In this document: positions 47,346 to 59,379 of the stretch, in pieces | How positions within the stretch are numbered: position 1 is the stretch's first letter | How the letters are laid out: the number at the start of each line of letters is the position of its first letter | Assembly (NCBI GenBank): GCA_031841125.1 | Contig: CM063109.1 | Span: 21,919,321-21,983,320, forward strand | Reading direction: 5' to 3' | Length of the DNA: 64,000 nt | Source: Acanthococcus lagerstroemiae | Taxonomy: Eukaryota > Arthropoda > Insecta > Hemiptera > Eriococcidae | Notes under the pieces: model-generated | Databases searched by the model: none | Told to the model about the DNA's origin: nothing | Seen by the model: only the letters and a program-made list of their open reading frames with translations | Program-made: the position numbers and the translations under genes

Positions 47346-48489
47346 TATACTATTCACACTGAAAAATATGACTCTTTTAAGCCTTAAATTTGAAGTTATT
47401 TTCATACACATTACACATTGTTGAGAAGCTGATGTCCAGTCGAATACCAATCTGCTGAAGAAAAGAAAACGAAGTTCTCTTTTCGGCCGTATAATGAATT
47501 TGGGACTTCAGATTTAAATTTATCGATGTGCGAATTTTCTAAACCTCAGTACCCTCGGTAACCTCTAACAGCCGCGATTGAACACAAAAAGTAAGAAAAC
47601 AACCATCCTCCCACAAATTAATTTTTCTCTTCAGTATAAATCTTGCCCTTTAGAACAAAACGATGACCCATCTTCGGATCGTTGGACTCGAAATTTTTTT
47701 CGTGTTATCTTGGTTCATTGATTTTGGAAGTTTATCATAAGTTGGCCAAAATAAGAACTTTTTGATTTCAAAAATCAACACGTAAGTGTTGGTTCGGGGG
47801 CTTGAATTGGAATAAATAGTAAAGTTCAACGAATGAAGACGTATTACTATCTTCGTCCTTCATGTTGGTCATAACGAACAGTGTGACCCCTTCCCCTAAA
47901 GTAAAAACACACTATCATACCTAAATCCAAATGAATATGCACATGTTACATTCAAAATCAGAGACTACTGTAAAAACTTTTTAATATTTGACTCGCTTGA
48001 TTTTGAATTCAGTTCCCTTTAAAAAATTTTTCATTCGAACCATTTTCCATTGTAAGACTGTTATTAATTTTGGTTCCCAAAATATTTTCACTGATGTGCC
48101 AATTTCGAATTCTTAAAATTAGAGCAAAGTGAGTGTAAAAAATGTTTACTTTTGTGGTAAAATTCGAATGAAAAATGCGATACCTATAACATAATATGAA
48201 ACCCTGTGACTAGAAAAAGATTATAATTTCAATAATTTTATAGATTTTTTCAAATCAGGTCAATTTTATTTATCACAAGTAGTGTTTTGACCCTGTTTAG
48301 TCTACACAAATTGGCATTACGTTCACCAAAAGCTCCCATCTGGGATCGGATTGGAAATTTAAGGCGAGAATAGAAATTGACGATCATAAAAATCTCCTTT
48401 TCGATAGTTTCTCGATCTTTTAAGTCAAATCAACTTTTAAATCCATTTCTTCAGCCCCTCCTTGGCGAAAATCCTAATTGAAGATGGGA

Positions 48490-48950
48490 ACTTGAATTTG
48501 TGTACAATCCTTGTAATTTGTCTATCCACCTTTCTGAATTTGTACAACTTTCACAGTATCAGCTTCATAGTACCAGAAAATGCTCTTTGAGTATGGTGGG
48601 TCTGAAAAAATAGTAGCCGCCTTTCCTAAGTGAGTCAGGCTCTCTAGATTTGTGATAAAACTTCGTGTACAATTTATAAAATTTATGTATCCACTCCTCC
48701 CCCAGAATCTGTGTAACCTCCCTGGTCCTGCCATATGCAATGCATACTCAGAGGAGGGTGAGTGAGTTAGGCATTCTGAAATATGGCTCAAAACATGTAC
48801 AATTTGCTTAATTTGTGTGACCATTCTCGTGCCATGATTCAACTGACAAGTTTGATGAATTTAACAAATAGTCGAAGCAAGTTACACATCCCGAGGGGAG
48901 GGGAAACTAAAATTTGTGTACACTTTATGCAGTTGGTGTGACCTCCGTTA
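48490..48950. repeat. Degenerate ~120-170 bp repeat, four units
   Basis: AATTTGTGTACAATTT, then TAATTTGTGTGACC variants occur at about 48493, 48661, 48792 and 48911. A TGCCATATGCAAT-like segment is also shared by the last two units. Confidence 0.55.
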
Positions 48951-50939
48951 GCTGACCATATGCAATTCAAACCTGGAAGAGAGGCACAAGAAGAGGCTAG
49001 CCACTGAAAGGGAATTAGACACTCTTGAATGGAAGGAAAACTGTATACTCACGGAAAATTTGAGATATGGAAATATCAACTCAACTGCAATCTTTTATCA
49101 GTTTTTCCTGGACAAATCAGTCTTTCCTCGACTCCTCTGATGTTTGAAATTTCAACCTTGAGAACTAAAACTGCAGCCAGATAAAAGATCTCTTTAGATA
49201 GTCAAAATCAGCGTTTCAAAAAATTTCGGTTTTAATCCTTTGATTTTTCGAGAGTAGTGTATAAATGAGGCTAACATGAGAGAGACAAGAGTGCAGCACC
49301 TTCCCTCCGGATAACACAGGAGAGTATAGAAATTTCAGCATTCAGTTGGAGAAATAAAAAAGCTGAAAAGATCAAATTTTTGTTTTTTTTAGTAATCACC
49401 TGGAATTTTTAATTAACATGATTTACCGAGAAATTAGCTAAGAATTTGGGATATTCTATGAGCCCGCGGTTAAAACAGTAACCAGGCGAGAAGCCATTGA
49501 TTTTTTTTTTGGCTGATGAGCCGAAGTTTGTAACGTTTCAGCAGAGATCATTGGTATCCTCACCTCCACCTTCTTCTCAAGAGTATCTTCTTTGCCTCAA
49601 CCATGACTATATTTCGCTCATTTCATTGATGAAATTTTGATTTTGGGGCTCGATATAACATCTAAATAAGCAATATTCTTAGTCAGTGACAAAAAAGAAA
49701 AATATTTGGTAGTTTGTTCTACACCTTCTCATTCTAAATTTCAAGGTAAGTGGACTTCTTCCGTCCCCTCTTCTTTAAAAGGGAGGAGTGAAGTGGATTT
49801 TTTGATTCTCCGTGAAAGTACCAGTTCGAGATCCTGCTTAGTCTCATGTGAATCTGTGCCTATATGAATTAAGAGAAAAAAGAGAGCTACTTGTGAAACA
49901 CCTTGTAACGTGACCGTATCAAACAGAGTTACCAACTCTTATTTAACAAAAATAGCAAAAATATTCTGTAAAATATTTTTCCGACCGGTCAACAATGAGA
50001 TATTTTTCCAAGGAAATCCATCAGTTGGCAATCCTGGAAATCATATCACCCTCAGTTTCGTGAAATAGTGTTTCCAATCAAAAAAGTAATTTTAAATATG
50101 TGATAGAGTTACGGATCCTGGGGGCTTGCCTTCTCCGAGCCCTCCCGAAATGCTCCTGTCAGAAAATTAAAGCCTTATCCGAGTACCTCTTTCCTGGAAA
50201 AGTGAGTATTTTGGGACAAAAGCACCTCAGACAGTACAATTTATTTTCGCCACTGATCGTACTAACTTTCTTAGCGTTCAAACATTCTCGAAGAAAATGA
50301 AATTAAATCGGGAGAGATTAACCTTAAGACCCACATCAACTATTAAAGCTGCTTTTTAGTTGGGGATTTGGTGGCAGTGGACGGTGTCAATCGCTTATTC
50401 CATTTGGAGGGAGGGAGCAGAAATTTTTGCATACGTATTACTTTTTTACGAATGAAGATTTTTTGGTGAAAACTTTCCATTCAAAAGCTACGATTTTCTT
50501 CCGTGAACAAATCTTTCATTGGGGCAAATCCATTTCAAACCTTTTTCAGGATCGCCACGATTGGTGATAGTATGAATAAATCAAAACGTAAATTCATGTT
50601 GGTTTTAAAGGCGCCCAAATTTATAACATGTACACACGGATGTAACTTCTCAATATATTATCTAGTGTTCTTAGTATTGCTTCATTATGGCTCTTTGACA
50701 TATAATGAAGACTCATAACCGGTTTCAAGGAAGAGGATTTGGGATACTTCCTCCCCTTTTCAATGATCGTCTAAAACATAATTTTTTCATGGAAATTCTC
50801 TTGAGATTGAAAAAAATTGCTCGCTTTGCTAGAAAATGAGAGTTGTTTCATCATTCTTAAGGGTAATCACGACAGAAAATTCACCTCCATTGAAAAATTT
50901 TGGTAACGGATTTTACAGCTATTTAAAATTCCTGAAGAA

Positions 50940-51550
50940 TTATAAAGAATTCTTTAAAACTAAGACTCTCAGTTCTCATTTAGATTTCTTTGTGTACTCT
51001 TTTTGAACCCCACTGACTCTTCAAGATTTATTTGAGATTGTTTACGACTCTTACAGATTGAGTTTAAGAGTTAAGAAAATCTTCTTTACATGTTTAAAAC
51101 AAACAGACGCTTTTTAAGACTTCCAATTTTTTTTTTTTTTAAATTCATTAAGACCGCTCAATACCATTTCAAGACTCTTCGACTCTTCCATTTGATGAGA
51201 ACTCCTTAATTAGGTTAGATCATGACCTCTTAAGTTTTTTTTAAAGACTCTTTGAAAGGTTTCAATATTTGTTTAAAATCCTCGAAAACTTGTTCTAGAC
51301 TTATTTTAAACTCGCTTCGATTCTTGAAGGCTTATTTACGACTTTCTAGACCCTTTCACATTCATTCTATAATTGGCCGAAAGGCTGTAGAAGGGGAAAT
51401 AAAATCATCATCATCATCATCAATCATTTGGGCTCCCTTGAAATTCTCAGAGATTCTAGTAGACTCGCTCGAGACTCTAAGACGTTACAGTTATGAAGTA
51501 CCCAAGCACGGGGTTCCTTTAATTCACTTTTTTAGACTCTTCAGCTTTCA
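50940..51550. repeat. Degenerate AAGACTCTT-type repeat
   Basis: The 10-12 nt motif AAGACTCTTT, with variants such as CGACTCTTCC and TAGACTTATT, recurs irregularly across about 600 bp. Confidence 0.55.
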
Positions 51551-52820
51551 TCCACACTGAGTAGCATAAACATTAGTATAATACAGTTCCGTTTGGAATC
51601 AACTGGAATAGGAAAGTCCAAGGAATATGAAAATATTTTTGGTAATCTTTTCCCAGGTCCCCCTCCGCACAGGAATCCTCGGAGTTGCGAGCTAATGATA
51701 CCCGGCTATGGGGGAACTTTCGCCCTCTGTTCGTTTCTCCTGAATGCAAGGCGTGTGAAACAGTGCAGACCATTGTGACCCCCTTTGCAGTATTCTTCAG
51801 ATCATTGGCGACACTTCTGTGTGAAAAAAAAAAAAAAAGTATTAGCTGCGAAAGGAAAGCGGATTAGTACCTTACAACTTAATTTTAATGTAGAAACTCG
51901 TTGAAAAGCTGCACAGAATACTGGTGTGTGGGGGAGGGGTCAATTTTTTCGGAAGAATGTGCCACAATTCATATTCACATTTATCGCTTTTATCAGGCCA
52001 TCTCCAAGAATGATTGCATTTCTCTATACAATTCACGATGGCACCATTTATACCCCAATAAACTCGTAAAACTGACCTTACACTTCCAAATTTAAACTAC
52101 ATATTTCGAGAAGACATCGCAAATTTATGAATTTTACTATCGGATCATACTTTACATAACACTTCACGTCTGTTTTGATAGATCTAATAATGTCCATATC
52201 ATCTTATCAACGTTAGCCAGATAGATGAAAGTGTGTGAAGCGAAAGTCGGACCACGAAATTCCCCCGTATGAAGAAAAATCACTATTGCCACCATACCAA
52301 CAACGAAGTTTCTACATATACGTGAGAGTCACGTGAGAGTGTTTCTTGAAGCGTCCTTTCTAGCGCCTGACATAAGTACCTTGTCACACAACTCACCTGC
52401 CTTTGAATCTTTTCCCCCATGGTGGGCCAACGTTACCCCATGGTGAGCAAAGTAACCCCGTGCTACGGTATTTTTACTTTTTAATCATTGTTTCTCTAAG
52501 AGGGGCTGTTCACTCTGCTGCTTTTTTTATGTATCCATGCCTATAGTAGGTAGGTTGTTGAAAACCCTTTTCACTCACGTGAAATACCGATACACGAGAA
52601 CTTGATCGATAATTTTCAACAGCTGCAAATTGAAACACGTTAAAATTGTGGTTTCTTTCATTGCAGCCGCAAGAAGTTGACCAGAGAGTTCACTACAAAT
52701 TATTGAAGAAGACAAGTACGGGAAGAAATTAAATTGCCAAGATCCCCTGTCGTGGACAGAGTGATTTAGCAGGTGATGGAAAATGGACAGCGGGCTTCTA
52801 GATCAAAGAATATTACTTAC

Positions 52821-52902
52821 ATCAGCTGATACTTGTTTTTCAGCATTCTGCGCTTCTTTCTTGCCATATTTCACGTCTATACTATCCAGATGGGCCGTGA
52901 GT
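52821..52902 (-). CDS. Small coiled-coil protein: middle exon
   Basis: This 82-nt exon has acceptor tttttgtgtgtttag and a consensus donor GAT|gtaagt. One base completes a Thr codon begun by the first coding exon, then it reads LTAHLDSIDVKYGKKEAQNA and EKQVSAD. Leu, Leu, Ile and Val continue the heptad pattern of the first exon. Phase 2 in and phase 0 out agree with the neighbouring exons. The intron to the first coding exon is only 117 bp. Confidence 0.72.
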
Positions 52903-53019
52903 CTAAACACACAAAAATTAAATCAATTTTTCGTTCCCAACAACGCGCAATCGAAAAGTCATTTGCCAAAATCAAAAATGGGCAATATAGAATTATACAG
53001 AAATACGAGTCCGCAGTAC

Positions 53020-53144
53020 GTTTCTAATTTCTTTCTTAATGTTTCATTAGCTTCGTCGACTTTAATCCTCTGCTCCCTTAATTCCCGTAGCTTTTGCTCC
53101 AACTTCTGAACTTTAACCCATTCTTCTTGATCGCTCGAATCCAT
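53020..53144 (-). CDS. Small coiled-coil protein: first coding exon
   Basis: The ATG at 53142-53144 opens MDSSDQEEWVKVQKLEQKLR, followed by ELREQRIKVDEANETLRKKL and E. An in-frame stop 21-30 nt upstream fixes this start. The sequence is highly charged, with hydrophobic residues at heptad spacing (V, L, L, L, I, V, L, L), predicting a parallel coiled coil from about residue 10 to beyond 50. Joined to 52821-52902 and 46618-46698 the protein is about 95 residues. The donor used here (AAAC|gtactg) is weak, which is the least certain point of the model. I do not recognise the family. It may be a subunit or adaptor of a larger complex, as many short coiled-coil proteins are, but nothing here shows a function. 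No signal peptide or membrane segment is visible. Confidence 0.72.
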
Positions 53145-53652
53145 TATTTCGGCGTGGATGTTCGATTAATCACACGCCGAGAAGAATAAGTTATGGAAAA
53201 ATGGCTCGAAATGTGTTTTTCGTCTTCTGAAGAGAACAGAAAAGAACACGAATAATCTCTCTTTTATTTCGGTAATCAAGATTTATGTTTGTAAAATTAT
53301 GAACTGCTCTCATTCAAAACTGATGTAGTTTGTCCGGCACCCGGGCCAGCGGCAGCGCTGAATAAACCTCGGCCGCAAAACGATTAATTCTGCATTTACA
53401 TTTGACGAGAGTTGTGATGGAGGAATTAAATAACGAAATCGCTTAAGCCTCCCAACTTCGACACGAAATTCACAATCGATGGTGGAATAGAAATTATTAT
53501 TTAACTGAATTTACTCACAACTGAATAGATATGCGGAAATGGACGCTGATAACGAAAATAATAAACGTTTTCGTTTGTTACGTAATTTCTCATATACTCG
53601 CGACATTTTCGAAAATATTTCCAAAATTAGTGAATTTTTTCGAATCACTTAC

Positions 53653-53713
53653 CTCTGAACAGCTGTACCGGTATTTCTGCCCGTAATCCTTCTGAAAGTC
53701 GGGACTCGCGTAA
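53653..53713 (-). other. Probable 5' UTR exon of the coiled-coil gene
   Basis: A 61-nt segment lies between a strong acceptor (tgtacttttgtag) and a consensus donor (CAGAG|gtaagt). The next good acceptor on this strand (ttctgttctcttcag, exon from 53226) lies 82 nt upstream of the ATG at 53144. Splicing the two gives frames that stop before the ATG, so it would be untranslated. All three frames are open across the 61 nt, so a coding role in another transcript is possible. Confidence 0.45.
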
Positions 53714-54031
53714 CTACAAAAGTACATACAATGATTGCTGTGGTCTATGGTGATTGTACGACGACACATGAACCCAGAACGGCGAATATTTACGCGGGTT
53801 ATTTTTAGCCCAATTGAGCGCAATACGCGACATCATGGCTCGGAAATTTTGTTCAGGCCTCTGGCAGTGTTGACACCAAGCAAACTGAAAATTTCCTGTT
53901 TCAGTAGGAAAACCGAATGGTCAGTTGGCAACAATCTAAAACTGTAAGCGCACGCCAGAGCTTCGGAGCAAAGCCAAAATTTGCTCCAGTAAACGTTCCG
54001 GAACAAATATCCGACTGGATGAATCTGCAAG

Positions 54032-54096
54032 ACTTTTCTGGGTACTTCGGAACTTGCAGGCCGAAGAATTCAATAAAAGAGATTTTGCAGTAAATG
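54032..54096. repeat. 65-bp repeat, inverted copy at 61919-61981
   Basis: Shares GACTTTTCTGGGTACTTCG, AACTTGCAGGCCGAAGAATT and AAAAGAGATTTTGCAGTAAA with the inverted copy. It directly precedes the mariner-like fragment. Confidence 0.7.
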
Positions 54097-54139
54097 TTCA
54101 AAACAGTGAACTGTAAATGCGGATTGATACATCGAAATG

Positions 54140-54460
54140 CTGCAAAATTTTGCCCGGCCTGCCCTGGCATGAAAAAGAATTCTATCCAGAACTTATTTTC
54201 AACAAGATGGAACCACTTCCCACACCTGCATCAAGACGATTCGTGTTTTATAGAAGATGTTTGGCACCAGAATCATTTCGAAAGACGGTTTCCTTCTGTG
54301 GCCTCCAGATCGCCGGACCTCAACGCATGCGATTTTTTCTTATATGGGGACATTTCAAGCAAAAAGTCTATGCCATCAAAGTTCACGATTTAGAGGATTT
54401 AAAGCAACGGATTCGTGATGAATGCACGGCGATCAGTAAGACGTACCCAGTTATCTAGAT
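54140..54460 (+). pseudogene. Tc1/mariner-like transposase C-terminal fragment
   Basis: At 54200-54345 the frame reads PHLHQDDSCFIEDV, then SVASRSPDLNACDFFLYGDI. SPDL-x3-DFFL is the third catalytic Asp region of a widespread insect mariner-like transposase. One frame over, the downstream part continues HFKQKVYAIKVHDLEDLKQR, then IRDECTAISKTYPVI and a stop at 54459. One frameshift therefore separates the two parts. The DNA-binding half is missing. It is inactive. Confidence 0.75.
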
Positions 54461-54469
54461 ACTAACATC

Positions 54470-56225
54470 ATCATACGGCTATATTACAATTATTATAGAC
54501 GAAAATACAGGCTCAAACACAAACCTAGGAATCTGGATCCAGGAGGAAGATGAGGGTCACTCTAGAATGTGGCTTCCTCAGAGGCTGGGCTATGGAGCCC
54601 TTTCTAGCATACCCATTTATCTAGATACTGTGATCATCAACACTCGGTAAGTATACGACACAACCAGTAACATACACTTCGAGAGAGATGAAATTTTCAT
54701 CAAATTAGTAGGTAGATTGCATTTGCGAGTAGCATACCCATAGTTTGCAGGGGAATCGCCACTTTTTTCTTGCGCTGTGACGTCACCCCATAAGAAAATA
54801 CATGAGAGAGCTGAGCTGACTTGCCCACTTTTATACTACTGGCGTGATTAGGCAACCTGGCGTAATTTGGGTACAGCACCTCAGAATAAGAAAACATGAA
54901 GTAGAAAAAGTGCTTTATCTGTCCGATTTTCTGTGTAATGTCTCAGAAGCAAGTTCTGATAAAGTTCTGGTGCTGAAATTATAATCCGCGGATAATAAAT
55001 TAAAGAGAAATGTATGATTTCGTTCGAAACTATAATTTAAAAAGTCAAATCCAAATTCCCCAGAAGACGACAAAAATAAATTATAGCAACGAAAGAAACG
55101 GAGTAAAATGGCAATTTGTGTAACTTTTATTGAATCAGCGAAATTGGCTTTTCCTCAGAGCGGTTGCGTTTGTATTCGCGACTCTGTTGTTTTTCTCATT
55201 CGCTGGTGCAGTGACATTTTGTGGGCAAAACACATGCCACGCTCATCCACGCCGCAGGAAAAAGTAACGTTCTGCAGCTCGGGCTCATTTTACACGGGTA
55301 ACGAAGTCAGCTCACACTCGTGTTTGAGTGCTTTTTATGAATATTTCGGTGGCTCTGCGAGTACAGTTCGAATTACAACGTGTGCTCCCGACTTCATCTA
55401 TACTTTATCTACAAAGGTGACTCCTTTCGCGCTACTCAAATTCGGCTGAATATGAATACACGTTTTGCTTGCATTGTGTATATAAATCGTTAGCAAAATC
55501 GGGACACGGAACGAGGCTCAAAGAACTGAAAATTTGCGCATCTGATTGAAGCCTGTGCAGGCCAAATCACGAACACTCCCCAACTACGTCGAGTGTATCA
55601 AACATACCTATTATGGGGATAAGCTGCAACGAAACATTCATATATTCGGCGCACTGACATAATATTTTCCTGTCTGTCACCCAACTCGTCGAATATCTCG
55701 CATCAAATAAATGAAATTTGCTCGCTAACTGGCGCGGCATACTACCATATTTTCCACTTTATTCGTCGGTATCTCAATTTCCATATTATGTGTACTCCTC
55801 GCCCTCTTGATAGTAATGAATTTACAACGAAATTGAAGGCACTCTTTTCATATTCGTATTCGCATTTCATTCATTTTGTATACCTGCCATCGCATAAACT
55901 TGACAAAATCGAGTAAACAAATACGTAAAAACAAAAACAATATTCGTTCGTACGCGTGAGGATATAGGACTTTCTGTATAATCACTGAAATTGTGGTACC
56001 CGTTGAGGGTTCACACGGTGCCAAAATAATAGTGACGCAGAAAGGTAAATACGAACAAATTCTGGGGTCAGAATATGTGTATAGATGCGTGTATTTTGAA
56101 TAAGAATTTCCTGGCACGGAGTCATAAAAAATTGTTTGGACGAATAAACCATGCTGGTTTATGAACATTTTTAGGATCGCTACGCGAGTGAGTTCATGAA
56201 GATGCAAGAATACCGAACAAGATTA
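54470..56225. other. No supported gene
   Basis: The largest frames are 55108-55449 (+, 113 residues) and 55848-56207 (-, 119 residues). They show no domain, splice support or repeat identity. Confidence 0.45.
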
Positions 56226-56229
56226 CTCA

Positions 56230-57930
56230 TTTGTGACCCGCACATGGCCTAGTCCCAGTTTACTCCTACCTCGTTTCTAGGCCATTCTTATTCCATTTTC
56301 AGATCATTTCTATCCCATTTCCGAATTCACACCTAGTCCAAATCTGGCCCATACCTGTCCCGCTCCCAGCCTATTTTCAGCCTATATCCAGCCTATATCC
56401 AGTCCACTTTCTTATCTCATTTTTAGACCACTTCTAGCTCGTTTAGCTTATTTTAAACCTATTTCTAACTCCTTTTAAACCATAATAGCCAATCTTTAGC
56501 CCGCATCTATCTAGTTTCTAGCTAATTTCCAGTCTATTCCTCGCCCATATCTAACCCATTCCTGTCTCATTTCTAGCCCATACTGTTTTTAGCTCATTTT
56601 TAATGTCATTTTAGTTCATTTTCAGCCTATTCCCAGTCTATTTTAAACCACATCTAGCCAATTTTTCCCACGTCTAGCCCACTTTTAGCCAATCCGCCAC
56701 TCGTACCAGGCCATTTTAGCCCACTCCTAGTTAATTTCCATCCCCAATTCCTGGTCTATTTCTAGCCGACATCTACGCAATTTCCAGCAAATTCCAGTCC
56801 ATTCCTAGCCCATGTTTGACCTATTCCTATTTCATTTTCAGCCCATACCGAGCCCGTTTTTTCATCTCATGTTCAGATCATTTCTAGTACATTTTAGTTT
56901 ATTTTAAGCCTATTTCCAGCCCATTTTCAGCCCAAGTCTAGTCTATTTCTAGTCCAATCCTATCCTATTTTTAGCCCATCTTTAGCCCCTATTTAGCTTA
57001 TTTTATCTTTTTTAGGCGAAAAATTTTTTCATAGAGCTTTGGCGTTGGGACCCGGTGAAAAAACTCAATTTTTTTTTTTAGAAAAGTTCGAACTCGTCAT
57101 TAAAATTGAGCTAGAGTTATTTTTTTACAAATTTCACAGACATTAACTCTCCACTCTTTGGAGTGTCGCCAACAAATTTGACCTCAGCGTAATACTTGAA
57201 TGAAAATAAGAAAATAATTCAGTTTATTCCCAACCCACTCCTCACCCATTTTCAGCCCATTTCCAACCAATTCGTAGCCTATAATCTAGTTCATTATTTT
57301 TAGCCTACATCTAACTCATTTCTAGCTCAATTTGCGCCCACTTGTAGCCTGTTCACAGCCCGTTTCCCACCCATTTGTATCCCACCTACTAACCCGTTTT
57401 ATTCCACTTCTAGCCTTTTCTGAGCCCACATCTATCCCAAATTTAGTCCATTCCTACTCCACGCTTAGCACATTTTAGGTCTATTTCCGACTCATTTTGA
57501 TCCACACCCAAACAATTCTTAGCACATACTTAGTTCATTTTGTACCTAGATCAATTCCATTTCTAGACCACTCCTAGCCTATTTGAGCCCACTCCTTGAC
57601 AATTTTCGACCAATTCCCAGCTCATTTTAGCCCATTTCTAGCTCAGGTTTACCCCACGTCTAGCCTATTTCTAGCCCACTCGTAGTTCATCTTAGCCTAT
57701 ATCCTCAGCCCATTTTAATCTAGCCCATTTGTAACCCGCATTTAGCTCATGTCTAGCTTCCTCCTATCTTATTTCTAACCTTTATCTAGCCCACTCCTAT
57801 CCCATTTTCAGCCCGTATTCAGCTAATTTCTAGCCAAACTTAGTCCAAATCTAGCCCATTCCTAGGTCAGTTCTAGTCCATTTTCAGTCCATTCTTAACT
57901 CATTTTTAGCCCATATCAGTTGCTTAGTTC
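56230..57930. repeat. 1.7-kb degenerate pyrimidine-rich repeat
   Basis: Well over a hundred imperfect repeats of a 10-14 nt unit approximating TTTCTAGCCCAT (also TTTTAGCCCATTCC and similar) run head to tail. The plus strand is strongly C/T-biased. Unit length drifts, so there is no fixed period. An unrelated block interrupts it at 57010-57222. No reading frame is conserved. Confidence 0.88.
57010..57222. repeat. Insert interrupting the pyrimidine repeat
   Basis: GAGCTTTGGCGTTGGGACCC and TTCGAACTCGTCA match, in reverse complement, the sequence at 43575-43750. It therefore appears to be a mobile or dispersed repeat that landed in the array. Its ends are not resolved. Confidence 0.55.
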
Positions 57931-58479
57931 AACCTCTTTTTAAGAGGGAGGGGGGAAGGGTTTCAATTTTTTAATTTTTTTTTCTCTCTTTTTTTCAGTA
58001 GCATAGCTATACCCAAACAACGATCGAGTTTTGGAGAGTTCAAATGTGCAAAAATATATTTTTTTTCTTTCCTCTTCTTCGAATGATGCGGGAAAAAAAT
58101 GGGGAAAACTTTTTAACAATCTCAGAAAGAAGAGGTGGATAACACCCTTATAACTACGCCGTTGGTCCATACATTACAGACCATTTTTAGTCAACATAAA
58201 TTAAATGTACTTGACAATTTCAGAAGTAAGGTAACACATTTTCCCCCACAATGGGTAACACTGGCACGCTGAAATTTTGAGGAAATGTCCGCAAGATGTC
58301 TTCATGAAGATGTTTTTTCCATTCAGTAGTGTTTCGTTGAACGGGTTGCGTGCTATGTAATTTTGAACATGGAATCTAGGATAGTACTCTGTCCGATTTT
58401 GAAGTATGCTGTCATAACATTTTCGACTTTGGAAGATGTATCGGGTCGTAAAATTTTTCATCGGTTGTGTTCTGCATAT

Positions 58480-58588
58480 GTCGTGAATAATACAACGTCC
58501 AGATATTTTGGGTATAAGTGGATACAGTGCTTTAAACAAGGTCAGACGAGCACACATGATGACAACAAATCTGTTTGGGCAAACTAAT
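58480..58588 (+). pseudogene. Mariner-like DNA-binding domain remnant
   Basis: The frame ending at 58587 contains KWIQCFKQGQTSTHDDNKSV, which resembles the W-x2-RFK-x-G-x4-DD-x-RSG motif closing the second helix-turn-helix of mariner transposases. No catalytic region follows. Short and weak evidence. Confidence 0.4.
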
Positions 58589-58697
58589 TGCATGAGGGCG
58601 CACTCTCTTGACAGAAGACCATCGTTTCACAATTTCCAATTCTCAACATGAGATACTGGTACACTTTTTTTAAACAAAACTAGTGGTACTACAATTT

Positions 58698-58908
58698 CTG
58701 GTTGGCCGAGTGAATAGCGCATTGGTCTCGGAATCCCGAGGTCCCGGGTTAGAGCCCACGTAGAAACTCGCCAGATTTTGGCCTAGGCCGGTTTTTCGGC
58801 CAGAAGGGAAAATGACTAAGACAGCCCTAACAGCCTCCCCGACGTCTCTGAAGTAATGCTTGAAAGGGCGGATTCCAGGGCTCGGGTTGAGAGCAAATTA
58901 TAAAAAGA
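58698..58908 (+). repeat. tRNA-derived SINE S2, copy 1
   Basis: The head has an A box (TTGGCCGAGTGAATAGCGC) and a B box-like GGTCCCGGGTTAGAGCCC. The body has GGCCGGTTTTTCGGCCAGAA and a GGCGGATTCCAGGGCTCGGG tail. A 13-bp direct repeat flanks it: GGTACTACAATTT (58685-58697) and GGTACTACAATCT (58909-58921), with one mismatch. Confidence 0.88.
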
Positions 58909-59197
58909 GGTACTACAATCTACTCGTACCAATGGCGTAGCCAGGGAAGTCTGAACCCCTCTCCCTTTGCAACTTTGTCAAACAGTGTTTTTTTTTATCA
59001 TTTTAGCACCTCTTCTAACCCTTTTTCTCCCTTTAGTCAAGACCAGACCCCCCCCCCTTTGAACACTAGATATACATGAGACAGGTTAGCTCACCTTGAG
59101 TTTCCCGGGAGCTGTCAGTTTCCCATAGACAGAACAGAATGGACGCGACTGCGCAATTCAAAACTGGATGGACTAGTACCTTCCTCTTTTTCTAATT

Positions 59198-59379
59198 TGC
59201 TCTCAACCCGAGCCCTGGAATCCGCCTTTTCGAGCATTACTTCAGAGACGTCGAGGAGGCTGTTAAGGCTGTCTTAGTCCTCTTCCCTTCTGGCCGAAAA
59301 ACCGGCCTTGATCAAAATCTGACGAGTTGCTACGTGGGCTCGAACCCGGGACCAACGCGCCATCCACTCGGCCAACCAG
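59198..59379 (-). repeat. tRNA-derived SINE S2, copy 2
   Basis: The same unit in reverse. On the minus strand its B box reads GGGTTCGAGCCCACG, closer to the Pol III consensus than the other copies. It lies inside the fold-back structure. Confidence 0.85.

Larger units (their letters stand above)
46699..52820 (-). other. 6.1-kb intron of the coiled-coil gene
   Basis: It holds an AAT microsatellite (47309-47345), the degenerate repeats at 48490-48950 and 50940-51550, an ATC microsatellite near 51404 and a poly-A run near 51830. No bounded transposable element or extra exon was recognised. Confidence 0.5.

Noticed and set aside
55108..55449. 113-residue plus-strand ORF
   Set aside because: It has several cysteines but no recognisable pattern, homology or splice context. 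I could not support it as a gene.
58698..58770. tRNA gene (Ser/Leu-like head at 58698, 59379 and 61303)
   Set aside because: Three copies carry a shared non-tRNA body, one has a 13-bp target duplication, and no complete cloverleaf 3' half was seen. A SINE explains all of this.
58932..59060. Another CAGTGGCGTAGC-family MITE
   Set aside because: One end (CAATGGCGTAGCCAGG) is clear but no matching right end or convincing duplication was found.
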